Positions 1-5,553 of a stretch of 8,060 bases of DNA are shown here, in pieces; position 1 is the stretch's first letter; each line of letters opens with the position of its first letter. Under the pieces are notes generated by a model that saw nothing but the letters and a program-made list of their open reading frames with translations, searched no databases and was not told the DNA's origin. Made by a program: the position numbers and the translations under genes. This DNA is from Eubacteriales Family XIII. Incertae Sedis bacterium (GTDB lineage Bacteria > Bacillota_A > Clostridia > Peptostreptococcales > Anaerovoracaceae), in NCBI GenBank assembly GCA_031280075.1, contig JAITHG010000103.1, positions 1 to 8,060 of the forward strand. The letters run 5' to 3'.

Positions 1-793
1 CCGCCTTTGCACCCTGCACCTTGCCGAGCGCCGGCAGCGCGGCGGGCGGGGGCGGCGTGCTCTCCTTCAGCGTAGCCCAGTCCACGCGCATGAGCACGTC
101 CTGCGTCCCCGTCCCCTTCGAAATCGACTCCATGATGGGGACGAAGACCTGCAGCGGGACGAAGCCGCCCTCGCCCGCCGCCTTCTCCACGAGGGGGAAG
201 CGCAGCGTCTTCGGATAGGGGTCGCCCGCATCGTTGAAGCTGTCCACGACCGTCTGCCCGCCCGCCGTCTTCTGCGTGTCCACGACCGTCGCAGGCAGCA
301 GGTCGCCCTGGGGGTAGCCGTATTTGTCCCACGTGAAGCCCGCGCCGTAGTAGCGCAGTTTCGACAGGTAGCCGAAGTGATCCTTCCCCGCGAGGCGGAT
401 GGTCAGCCCCTTGAACACGAGCGAGACGCTGTACGCGCCGCCCTGGACCGTGAGGCGCGCGCTGTGGTCGATCGCATCGTTCGCCATCGAATAATCCTTG
501 CGGTTGACTTTGACCATCTCCACCTGAACCGCGTAGTCCCCGTCCGGGAGGGCATCTTTGTCCAGAGAAGCCGCGAGCCTGCCCTCCGCAGATGCGTGCT
601 GCCCCGAGCCAGACGGCAGCGGTGGCATCCCCGCGAAGGCGGCAGCCGGGCTCGCCAGCATGGACAGCATAGCCAGCACAAAGACCACGACCGTAAACGG
701 CACGCCAGCCACCGTCAACCTTCTTGCCTGACACCCTCCGGCATACCCGCACCTGCTGTGCGCAGCAACCATGCCATTGCTCTTTCTTTTCAT
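1..793 (-). CDS. Secreted NEAT-domain protein, N-terminal 264 codons (cut by window edge)
   Basis: The frame stays open from the ATG at 793 to the window edge, so only the N-terminal 264 residues are visible. Residues 1-54 form a long Sec signal peptide: basic start, hydrophobic core at about 31-48, and an AFA|G cleavage site. Residues 80-243 match a NEAT domain (PDGDYAVQVEMV, YSMANDAIDH, YPKTLRFPLV, VPLQVFVPIMES, TQDVLMRVDW). A proline-rich linker (TPPPPAALP) follows before the cut. NEAT domains bind heme at the surface of Gram-positive bacteria. The YxxxY heme-ligand motif is absent here (TGTQDVLMRV at that position), so heme binding is inferred from family only. The protein is a close paralogue of the first 210 residues of the gene starting at 4940. 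I chose ATG 793 because GGAGG (799-803) lies 5 nt upstream; the in-frame ATG at 805 has a poorly spaced site. An FMN-binding domain may follow off-window, by analogy with the paralogue. Confidence 0.85.
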   Translation of the reverse strand, partial: MKRKSNGMVAAHSRCGYAGGCQARRLTVAGVPFTVVVFVLAMLSMLASPAAAFAGMPPLPSGSGQHASAEGRLAASLDKDALPDGDYAVQVEMVKVNRKDYSMANDAIDHSARLTVQGGAYSVSLVFKGLTIRLAGKDHFGYLSKLRYYGAGFTWDKYGYPQGDLLPATVVDTQKTAGGQTVVDSFNDAGDPYPKTLRFPLVEKAAGEGGFVPLQVFVPIMESISKGTGTQDVLMRVDWATLKESTPPPPAALPALGKVQGAKA

Positions 794-846
794 CGAAGCC
801 TCCATTCTTCCTCAGTGCGCGTATGCGCCCGTCGCGTCTGCCCTAA

Positions 847-875
847 AGGTTAGCACATGCTAACACTTCGGGCAA
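847..875 (-). promoter_or_regulatory. Predicted promoter of the NEAT gene starting at 793
   Basis: On the minus strand a -35 box TTGCCC (875-870) and a -10 box TAACCT (852-847) are separated by exactly 17 bp. The same arrangement, TTGCAA-17-TAATTT, stands in front of the NEAT gene at 4940, with the same operator in the same place. Repetition of the layout is the main support; the boxes themselves are only moderate matches to sigma-70 consensus. Transcription would start near 840, giving a leader of about 45 nt. Confidence 0.5.
849..864. promoter_or_regulatory. Dyad operator GTTAGCACATGCTAAC
   Basis: This 16-bp near-perfect palindrome overlaps the spacer and the -10 box of the predicted promoter, a position typical of repressor sites. 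It matches the two dyads ATTAGCATATGCTAAC upstream of the paralogous gene (5004-5019 and 5036-5051), with one change near the centre. A DtxR/IdeR- or MntR-like metal regulator is one possibility because of the TTAG...CTAA half-sites, but the sequence does not identify the protein. Confidence 0.7.
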
Positions 876-885
876 GGTGTATTTT

Positions 886-909
886 TGTACGCATACCGGA
901 ACAAAAACG
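886..909. promoter_or_regulatory. Conserved upstream promoter element, copy 1
   Basis: TGTACGCATACCG followed by GAACAAAAACG. The same element (TGTACGCATACCG then AGACAAAAACG) occurs at 5073-5096. In both copies its start lies 22 bp from the edge of the dyad operator and 11 bp from the -35 box. The conserved spacing suggests an activator site or an upstream promoter element rather than chance. It could also just be the preserved end of an ancestral duplication. Confidence 0.5.
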
Positions 910-1058
910 GCGTAAGAAACGGTATTTGTGGATTATATAGTATAATAAATACATTTATTGTAATATGAACACTGCATGAACGTTGATATAGCAAGGGCTG
1001 CACCGATCACACAAGCACAGGGGAAATCTGTTCCAAGGTGGAACGCTTTTCTGGCAAT

Positions 1059-1086
1059 TATTGCTCCGACGGCGGAATCGTTGGCG
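1059..1086 (+). repeat. Short dispersed repeat, copy related to the arms at 5196 and 5356
   Basis: The stretch begins TATTGCTCCGAC, identical over 12 bases to the reverse complement of the arm at 5329-5356, and agrees with it at 21 of 28 positions overall. It is also close to the arm at 5196-5223. Finding the same motif in both intergenic regions of this window points to a dispersed intergenic repeat family. Confidence 0.4.
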
Positions 1087-1114
1087 CTGACTGCAGATCG
1101 GCCAGCGCCCTTTT
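1083..1114 (+). other. Hairpin with short T run (possible plus-strand terminator)
   Basis: GGCGCTG (1083-1089) pairs perfectly with CAGCGCC (1103-1109) across a 13-nt loop, and CTTTT follows on the plus strand. No plus-strand gene precedes it, and on the minus strand no T run follows. Its role for the NEAT gene ending at 1293 is therefore uncertain. Confidence 0.25.
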
Positions 1115-1228
1115 CCGATTCACGCCCACACCGCACTGACCGGAGCCACATAGAGATCTTCGCCAAAGGGCAGAACCTCCGGTGCGGCTTCCAGCCTTCT
1201 GGATTCTACCTGTTGCGCTTTTGCGTAA

Positions 1229-1282
1229 TTCGCCTGCGTTCTTCGCCTGCGTTCTTTCTTCTGCGTTCTTTCTTCTGCGTTT
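1229..1282. repeat. Short tandem repeat, two 13-bp and two 14-bp units
   Basis: Two copies of TTCGCCTGCGTTC (1229-1254) are followed directly by TTTCTTCTGCGTTC and TTTCTTCTGCGTTT (1255-1282). All units share the core CTGCGTT. The array begins about 11 bp past the stop codon of the Fn3-ending frame, so it lies in the 3' untranslated region of that transcript. Such arrays can change length by slippage. Confidence 0.8.
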
Positions 1283-1292
1283 TTCTCCTTCC

Positions 1293-2438
1293 CTACTTCA
1301 CCTTGCCGCTTGTCCGCACCTTGCTCCACGGGCCATAAAGCGTATTGTTTGACACGCTCTTGTACGCGCGGACACGCACCTGGTATGCCTTGCCCTTCTT
1401 CAGCTTTGCGACGGTCAACTTGGACTTGCTTGCTGGCACCGTCTTCGTCGTCCACTTGGACGTGCCCTTGACGCGGTACTGGATCTGGTAGTGCGCCACC
1501 TTCTGCGTGGCGGCGAGCTTCTTCCATGCGACCGTCAGCTTCGCCTTGCCGCCGGAGAGCCCGGAGATGACGACCTGCGTGAGCGAATCCGCCGTCCCTG
1601 CGCCGCCCTGTGCGGACACGTCTGCGGCATCTTCGTCCGCATCCGCATCGGCATCCTCCTGTACCTTGCCCTCCGCGACATAGACGAACACGGTGCCGCC
1701 GGGTGCGGGCTTGCGCTCCTTCAGACGCGCCTTCGCCACCTCTGCGTTGAGCGCCGTGCGCGCCGCGTTCACCTCGGACTGCGTCGCATCCTCGTCGTCG
1801 TAGATGTCCTGCGCGGCTTCGAGCGCGGCCGCAAGCCCCGCGATGCTCAGCGGCTCGTATTCCTCCGCCCTGTCCAAGATGTCCCCGGCGCTGGCGATCG
1901 CGTCGAGCAGCGCGAGCTTGTTCGCGACGGTCACGAGTGCGCCCACCGCGTCAAGCAGCGCCTGCCGCGCCTCCGAGACCTCGCGCTCCGTCGCGTTCTC
2001 GTCCCCTGCAAGCGCCTGCGCGTCGGCAAGTGCCTCTGCAAAAGCCTCCCAGGATGCAGGCGTGTAGAGCTCCGCACGGAAGAGGTTTGCGATGGCAACC
2101 AGCCCGGAGAGCTCCGCGCGGTTGCCCTTCTTCAGCATGTACTCGAGTTCTGCCGAAAGCGCCTCGTACGCATCGCGCACCGCATCCCGCGTCGCGTCCG
2201 GATCGGCATAGACCGCCTGCGCGGCAGCCAGCGCCACCTTGAGGTCGGCGACGGCGGACGGGATGTAGCTGCCCTCTTCCTCGAGCACCGTCTCGGCGGC
2301 GGCGATCATCTCCGCAAGCCCGCTCTTGTCCACATAGAGCGCGAGCCCGTTAAAGGCGGCGAGCAGGCTGTCGTAGGCGGCATTCACTTCCGCCTGCGTC
2401 GCACCGCTGCCCGCCAACACGGCACGCGCCGCTGTCAA
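1293..2438 (-). CDS. C-terminal FIVAR-repeat / Fn3 part of the interrupted NEAT-FMN surface protein
   Basis: This frame is the direct in-frame continuation of the gene starting at 4940. The two are separated only by the TAG at 2537-2535, and the frame is open with clear FIVAR sequence from 2534. The first possible start after the stop is TTG at 2438, inside a FIVAR repeat and without a good ribosome binding site, so independent translation is doubtful. Counting from TTG, residues 1-35 finish one FIVAR repeat and three more span about 36-101, 102-171 and 172-239 (hallmarks TPASW, ATQSEVNAARTAL). A glycine/acidic linker (EDADADADED at 261-270) follows, then an Fn3 domain at about 285-378 (AHYQIQYRVKGTSKW, YQVRVRAYKSV, YGPWS). 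FIVAR and Fn3 modules usually act as stalks or adhesion modules. No LPXTG motif, transmembrane tail or SLH domain is present. It is best read as the distal part of one gene, either a decayed remnant or expressed only by readthrough. Confidence 0.7.
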   Translation of the reverse strand: MTAARAVLAGSGATQAEVNAAYDSLLAAFNGLALYVDKSGLAEMIAAAETVLEEEGSYIPSAVADLKVALAAAQAVYADPDATRDAVRDAYEALSAELEYMLKKGNRAELSGLVAIANLFRAELYTPASWEAFAEALADAQALAGDENATEREVSEARQALLDAVGALVTVANKLALLDAIASAGDILDRAEEYEPLSIAGLAAALEAAQDIYDDEDATQSEVNAARTALNAEVAKARLKERKPAPGGTVFVYVAEGKVQEDADADADEDAADVSAQGGAGTADSLTQVVISGLSGGKAKLTVAWKKLAATQKVAHYQIQYRVKGTSKWTTKTVPASKSKLTVAKLKKGKAYQVRVRAYKSVSNNTLYGPWSKVRTSGKVK

Positions 2439-2534
2439 GGCATCCGTCAGAGTGGCGAAGCTGTCCGGTGTGTAGCCGTCCGCCGGAAGGAGTTCCAGCA
2501 GCGAGACGGCGCCCTGCAGCGCATATTTGTCGAC

Positions 2535-2537
2535 CTA
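2535..2537 (-). other. In-frame TAG interrupting the surface-protein gene
   Basis: TAG at 2537-2535 follows codon 801, and the next codons (VDKYALQGA) continue the FIVAR array in the same frame. Aligned with the next repeat, EVNAAYDSLLAAFNGLALYVDK sits over SVRSAQEDSNTAHSPVSV*VDK with no gap, so the stop takes the place of a tyrosine codon (TAC/TAT to TAG). The 12 or so codons before it have lost the usual hydrophobic positions (L to S, L to N, F to H). TAG also ends this same frame at 1293, which argues against recoding. Confidence 0.8.
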
Positions 2538-4940
2538 CACAGAGACTGGCGAATGCGCTGTATTGGAATCCTCTTGGGCGCTGCGGACTGATGCGCTCGA
2601 CTCCGGATTGCCCGCGAGGGCATACGCATCCTCCCACGCCTCCGCGAGGGCGTTCCAGCTCTCCGGCGTGTAGTCCGCCTCGGACAGATTGCCGAGGATG
2701 AGCGTGCTGCCGTCCACCGAAGCGGGCAGGTACCCGCTGTAAATGTGCCCGATGATGTTGTCTTCGCCGACGATGTAGCCGCCGCCCGCCGCGCCGAAGT
2801 TCAGGTCGCTGAACGTCGTCTCTAGTGCGGGGATGCCGCCAATGACGAAGTTGCCGCGCATCGTCCCCGTCGCGCCCTGGTCGATGTAGAGATTCGAGCC
2901 CGTCCGTGCCTTGCCGCCGACCAGCGTGCAGTCCGTCATGTCAAAGGGGCGCGCGCCGATGTAGATGCCGCCGTTGTAGGCGGATGCGTCGCTCCCGGTG
3001 ACGAGGCAGCGGTTCATCTCGAGGCTGCCCGTGTTGCCGCCGCTGCTCGGCAGGTAGACGGCGGGCCCCGCCTGCTTGCTGACCCCGGTCGGGTCGACCA
3101 CGGCGTTCTTGATCACGAGGTCGTTGAGGGTCAGCTTTCCGCTGCGGATATAGAAGAACCCGAACTTGCCCACGCCGTCGAGGAAGTGCCCATCACCCTC
3201 GACGGTGAAGGTCGCCTTCGTCTCGAGCAGCCGCTTCGAATCGCTCTGCGGACCGTCCGCGTTTGCGGTGATGTCCGCGCCAAGGCGGATCACGTCGCCG
3301 TCGATGGCGGTCTTGACGGCATCGACCAACTCGGCGAGCGTGCTTGCCACCCGTTCCTGCGCGGCACGGGCGAGCGCTGCCATCGCGTTCACGAGCGCCG
3401 TGCGCGCCGCGTCCACCGCGCCCTGCGTGGCATCCGCATCGGCATACACGCCCTGCGCGGCCGTGAGCGCCGAAGCGAAGGGCGCGTAGCTCGCGGGCGT
3501 CCAGTAGGACGGGTTCGACGCCTTCTCCTCCGCCTGCGCGATGCTCGCCGCCAGCGCGTCCTTCTCTACGCCGTAGGTCAGCTTCAGGCGGACGTTCTGG
3601 TAAGCGTCGCCCATGGCTGCCACGCAGGCGCGGATGGGCAGGGGCGATGTCTTGTCGTTCAGCGCGAAGGTGACGGTCTTCACCTGCGTGCCCTCGTCAT
3701 AGGACTCGCTGATCGGCGCGTTCACGAAGTCTGCCGGCGCCCAGGGGCCCGTAGTCTTGGGCGAGGTCTTCAGGTCATACAAGGTACTGCCGTCCACCGG
3801 CAGCCCCATGATGCTCGCGGGGACAAAGCGGACTGTGGCAGTCCAGCTTTGCCCGTAGCGCTGCACAATGGCTTCCGGCGCGAGGACAGGATTCATCATG
3901 GATGCCTGCTCCGCATTTTCCTTCCACATGACGGCAGGGACGTCCAGCGTCTCGTCCGGCACGGCGGCGATACCAGCCCGTGCGTTCTCGAGCGCAGCAG
4001 CGGCACCCTGCTTGATGCCGTTGCTCGAGAGTGTCGCGCTTGAGACCGCGTCCACTTCCACGCTCTGCGCATCCACGATCTTCTGTGGGACGCCGACCTT
4101 GTCGTTTTCGTTGCCCGTAAAGGCGCTGCCGTTCACCGCCCAACCAAAGAAGCTGGCGCTCTGGCTGTGTGCGCCGATGAAGACCTTTACGATCTCGTCC
4201 GCCGTGACCTGGACGAACACCTGGATGTCCGGTCCGCCCGGGTTGCCGGCATAGCCCTGCCCGACGCCGCTGTAGATGCCCGGCACATAGCCCGTGGGTG
4301 CAGGCACATCCACCGCCTCGAGCGTGTTCCAGTCAAGCCGCATGAGTACATCCTGCGCGCCGCTGCCCGTCGAGATGGCCTCCATGATGGGGACGAAAAC
4401 CCGCAGGGGCACGTAGCCGTCCGCATCCGCCGCCCCGTTCACAAGCGGGAACTTCAGCGTCTTGGGATAGGGGCTGTCCGCATCGTTGTAGGTGTCTGTG
4501 ATGGGTGCGCCCCCTTCCTCCCAGATGCTCAGGACTTCCGCGGCAGCCCGCGTCCCCTGCGGGCTGCCGAACCCATCGTAGGTGAACCCGGACTGGTAAT
4601 AGCTGAGCTGGGACAGATAGCCCGAGAGGCTCATCGGCCCGAACGGGATGGTGAGGGGGCTGAACTGCAAGGTGATGGAATAATTTCCGTCCTCCACCGT
4701 CAGAACTGCGTCGTGGTCGATGGCGTTGTTCGCCATCGATAGGTCTACGCGGTTGGTCTTGACCATCTCCGCTTGGACGGAATACGTCCCGTCTGCAAGA
4801 TTGTCCTTGTCGAGCGGCTGCGCCCCACCGCCATCCGCAAAGGCGGTCGCTGGGCTCGTAGCCAGCAGGGCGAAAACCAAAGCAAACGCGACCAGCGTCC
4901 GCCAAAGATGCCCTCTTCCAAAGCTGTAACGATGTTCCAT
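2535..4940 (-). CDS. Secreted NEAT / FMN-binding / FIVAR / beta-helix surface protein (801 aa, ends at internal TAG)
   Basis: Residues 1-35 form a Sec signal peptide (hydrophobic 15-28, cleavage AFA|D). NEAT domain 1 covers about 44-210 (LADGTYSVQAEMV, LSMANNAIDH, YPKTLKFPLV, DVLMRLDW). An FMN-binding domain spans about 219-322 (GIYSGVGQGY, then VDAVSSATLSSNGIKQG). It has the flavinylation motif in the form SSATLS, so T303 would carry FMN attached by an ApbE-type transferase. NEAT domain 2 covers about 331-456 (MWKENAEQASMMN, VRFVPASIMGL, AYQNVRLKLTY). A FIVAR repeat (457-528), a right-handed beta-helix-like region (529-750) and a second, broken FIVAR (751 on) follow. Neither NEAT domain keeps YxxxY: NEAT 2 has M443 and Y447, NEAT 1 has neither tyrosine. 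By family it should act outside the membrane in heme or iron capture, with the flavin suggesting electron transfer; the combined role is inference. ATG 4940 has AGGAG (4952-4948) 7 nt upstream. The product lacks the distal FIVAR/Fn3 part beyond the TAG. Confidence 0.85.
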   Translation of the reverse strand: MEHRYSFGRGHLWRTLVAFALVFALLATSPATAFADGGGAQPLDKDNLADGTYSVQAEMVKTNRVDLSMANNAIDHDAVLTVEDGNYSITLQFSPLTIPFGPMSLSGYLSQLSYYQSGFTYDGFGSPQGTRAAAEVLSIWEEGGAPITDTYNDADSPYPKTLKFPLVNGAADADGYVPLRVFVPIMEAISTGSGAQDVLMRLDWNTLEAVDVPAPTGYVPGIYSGVGQGYAGNPGGPDIQVFVQVTADEIVKVFIGAHSQSASFFGWAVNGSAFTGNENDKVGVPQKIVDAQSVEVDAVSSATLSSNGIKQGAAAALENARAGIAAVPDETLDVPAVMWKENAEQASMMNPVLAPEAIVQRYGQSWTATVRFVPASIMGLPVDGSTLYDLKTSPKTTGPWAPADFVNAPISESYDEGTQVKTVTFALNDKTSPLPIRACVAAMGDAYQNVRLKLTYGVEKDALAASIAQAEEKASNPSYWTPASYAPFASALTAAQGVYADADATQGAVDAARTALVNAMAALARAAQERVASTLAELVDAVKTAIDGDVIRLGADITANADGPQSDSKRLLETKATFTVEGDGHFLDGVGKFGFFYIRSGKLTLNDLVIKNAVVDPTGVSKQAGPAVYLPSSGGNTGSLEMNRCLVTGSDASAYNGGIYIGARPFDMTDCTLVGGKARTGSNLYIDQGATGTMRGNFVIGGIPALETTFSDLNFGAAGGGYIVGEDNIIGHIYSGYLPASVDGSTLILGNLSEADYTPESWNALAEAWEDAYALAGNPESSASVRSAQEDSNTAHSPVSV

Positions 4941-5003
4941 TTCATGTCTCCTCTCTTCAGAATCGATGCGTGGACAACATAGGCAGCCACGCCCATCACT
5001 AGA

Positions 5004-5019
5004 ATTAGCATATGCTAAC
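5004..5019. promoter_or_regulatory. Dyad operator ATTAGCATATGCTAAC, downstream copy
   Basis: The 14-bp core TTAGCATATGCTAA (5005-5018) is a perfect palindrome. It lies just downstream of the predicted -10 box, inside the expected 5' leader, 32 bp centre to centre from the copy at 5036-5051 (about three helical turns, same face of the DNA). A further half-site TATGCTAA (5027-5034) sits between them and forms an 8-2-8 palindrome with the start of the upstream copy (5027-5044). Confidence 0.75.
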
Positions 5020-5033
5020 CACTTCCTATGCTA

Positions 5034-5062
5034 AAATTAGCATATGCTAACCTAGTTTGCAA
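5034..5062 (-). promoter_or_regulatory. Predicted promoter of the NEAT-FMN gene starting at 4940
   Basis: On the minus strand a -35 box TTGCAA (5062-5057) and a -10 box TAATTT (5039-5034) are separated by 17 bp. Transcription would start near 5027, leaving a leader of about 85 nt that contains the second operator. The arrangement is the same as at 847-875 upstream of the paralogue. Confidence 0.55.
5036..5051. promoter_or_regulatory. Dyad operator ATTAGCATATGCTAAC, promoter copy
   Basis: Identical over 16 bases to the copy at 5004-5019. It overlaps the -10 box and the promoter-proximal half of the spacer, so a bound protein would block RNA polymerase. Its position relative to the -35 box matches the operator at 849-864 exactly. 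Confidence 0.75.
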
Positions 5063-5072
5063 GAGCCAATTC

Positions 5073-5096
5073 TGTACGCATACCGAGACAAAAACG
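5073..5096. promoter_or_regulatory. Conserved upstream promoter element, copy 2
   Basis: TGTACGCATACCG followed by AGACAAAAACG, matching 886-909 at all but two positions and lying at the same distance from the -35 box. CTGTACGCATA (5072-5082) also recurs as its exact inverse, TATGCGTACAG, at 5133-5143, giving an 11-bp inverted repeat with a 50-bp gap. Confidence 0.5.
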
Positions 5097-5195
5097 TACC
5101 CATTCTTGCATTTTTGCACAGGTTGTAGAATGTATGCGTACAGGAAGATGCCATGTGCCCCACACCGGCTCTGCGAGCCCCACTGTGCAGGACAG

Positions 5196-5356
5196 TATTG
5201 CTCCGGCAGCTAAACATTGGACACAAAGCGGTGTTCAGCACACCGGCCTGCAAGGCGCAAAACACAGCAATGCTGGCGGTATTGCGAGGCTTTGCAACGC
5301 AGCAGGACGGTGTGCCGGACGGCGCGACTGTCCAAGGTTCAGCTGTCGGAGCAATA
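5196..5356. repeat. Long imperfect palindrome, 28-bp outer arms
   Basis: The arms at 5196-5223 and 5329-5356 are reverse complements with only 3 mismatches in 28 bp (TATTGCTCCG[G/A]CAGCT at the outer ends). After about 14 unmatched bases complementarity resumes (GCACACCG[G/T]CCTGC on the left arm, about 5238-5251) and continues weakly toward the centre near 5276. CGGTGT/ACACCG (5229-5245) can form a local hairpin. It could be a structured RNA, a miniature mobile element or a dispersed intergenic repeat; the sequence alone does not decide. Confidence 0.7.
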
Positions 5357-5479
5357 TCTATTTCCGCCGCAAAACGGCAGCCTGGAGGTTGGCGTGGATG
5401 TGCCAGCGCGATTTGTGTGAAAGACTGCAACCTGCGATAGGATACGGACTTTTCCCGTCCCGCTTGCGAACAGTTTCTG

Positions 5480-5523
5480 AAAAAAGCGGGATGCCCGATT
5501 CCGGTGAGGATTTGGGCATCCCG
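5480..5523 (-). terminator. Rho-independent terminator of the encapsulin/desulfurase operon
   Basis: On the minus strand CGGGATGCCC (5523-5514) pairs perfectly over 10 bp with GGGCATCCCG (5496-5487) across a 17-nt loop, followed by CTTTTTT (5486-5480). It lies about 30 bp past the desulfurase stop codon at 5554, in the right orientation. Confidence 0.9.
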
Positions 5524-5553
5524 GGTTAGCCTGCTGTTTTTTGTCCAAGTGGA

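Larger units (their letters stand above)
876..1292. other. Gene-poor spacer between the two NEAT genes
   Basis: I see no convincing gene here. The reading frames on both strands lack recognisable domains and usable ribosome binding sites. The stretch holds the upstream promoter element at 886-909, an AT-rich patch with the 7-2-7 palindrome AATAAATACATTTATT (944-959), a small hairpin (1030-1044), a copy of a short repeat (1059-1086), a 7-bp-stem hairpin (1083-1109) and a tandem repeat (1229-1282). No strong minus-strand terminator for the gene ending at 1293 is visible. Confidence 0.6.
5063..5479. other. Gene-poor spacer between the operon terminator and the NEAT-FMN promoter
   Basis: About 415 bp with no gene I can support. 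Reading frames of 60-130 codons exist on both strands but show no domain, no good ribosome binding site and cysteine/arginine-rich compositions typical of chance frames. The stretch contains the upstream promoter element, the 11-bp inverted repeat (5072-5082/5133-5143) and a long imperfect palindrome (5196-5356). Confidence 0.55.

Noticed and set aside
944..959. AATAAATACATTTATT palindrome as an operator or terminator
   Set aside because: It is AT-rich in an AT-rich patch, has no GC stem and no second copy in the window, so chance is a good explanation.
976..1338. 120-codon plus-strand frame
   Set aside because: It runs through the tandem repeat and overlaps the end of the Fn3-coding frame; the hydrophobic tail is produced by the repeat units.
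2535..2640. Frameshift at the broken FIVAR repeat
   Set aside because: Both parts are in the same reading frame and the repeat aligns gap-free through the stop. The other two frames here give no FIVAR-like sequence.
3186..4043. 285-codon plus-strand frame opposite the NEAT-FMN gene
   Set aside because: Arginine-rich shadow frame typical of the reverse strand of a GC-rich gene; the minus strand has clear domains over the whole stretch.
1293..4940. TAG recoding or pyrrolysine-type readthrough in this organism
   Set aside because: TAG is also the terminal stop of this same frame at 1293, where no domain sequence continues, while the other visible genes end in TGA. One TAG inside a divergent repeat fits a nonsense mutation better.
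5047..5430. 127-codon minus-strand reading frame in the spacer
   Set aside because: It has no recognisable domain and a biased composition, overlaps the NEAT-FMN promoter and operator, and covers the palindrome. Most likely a chance frame.
5134..5529. Plus-strand reading frames of 95-131 codons in the spacer
   Set aside because: No ribosome binding site or domain; they run through the palindrome and into the terminator of the opposite strand.
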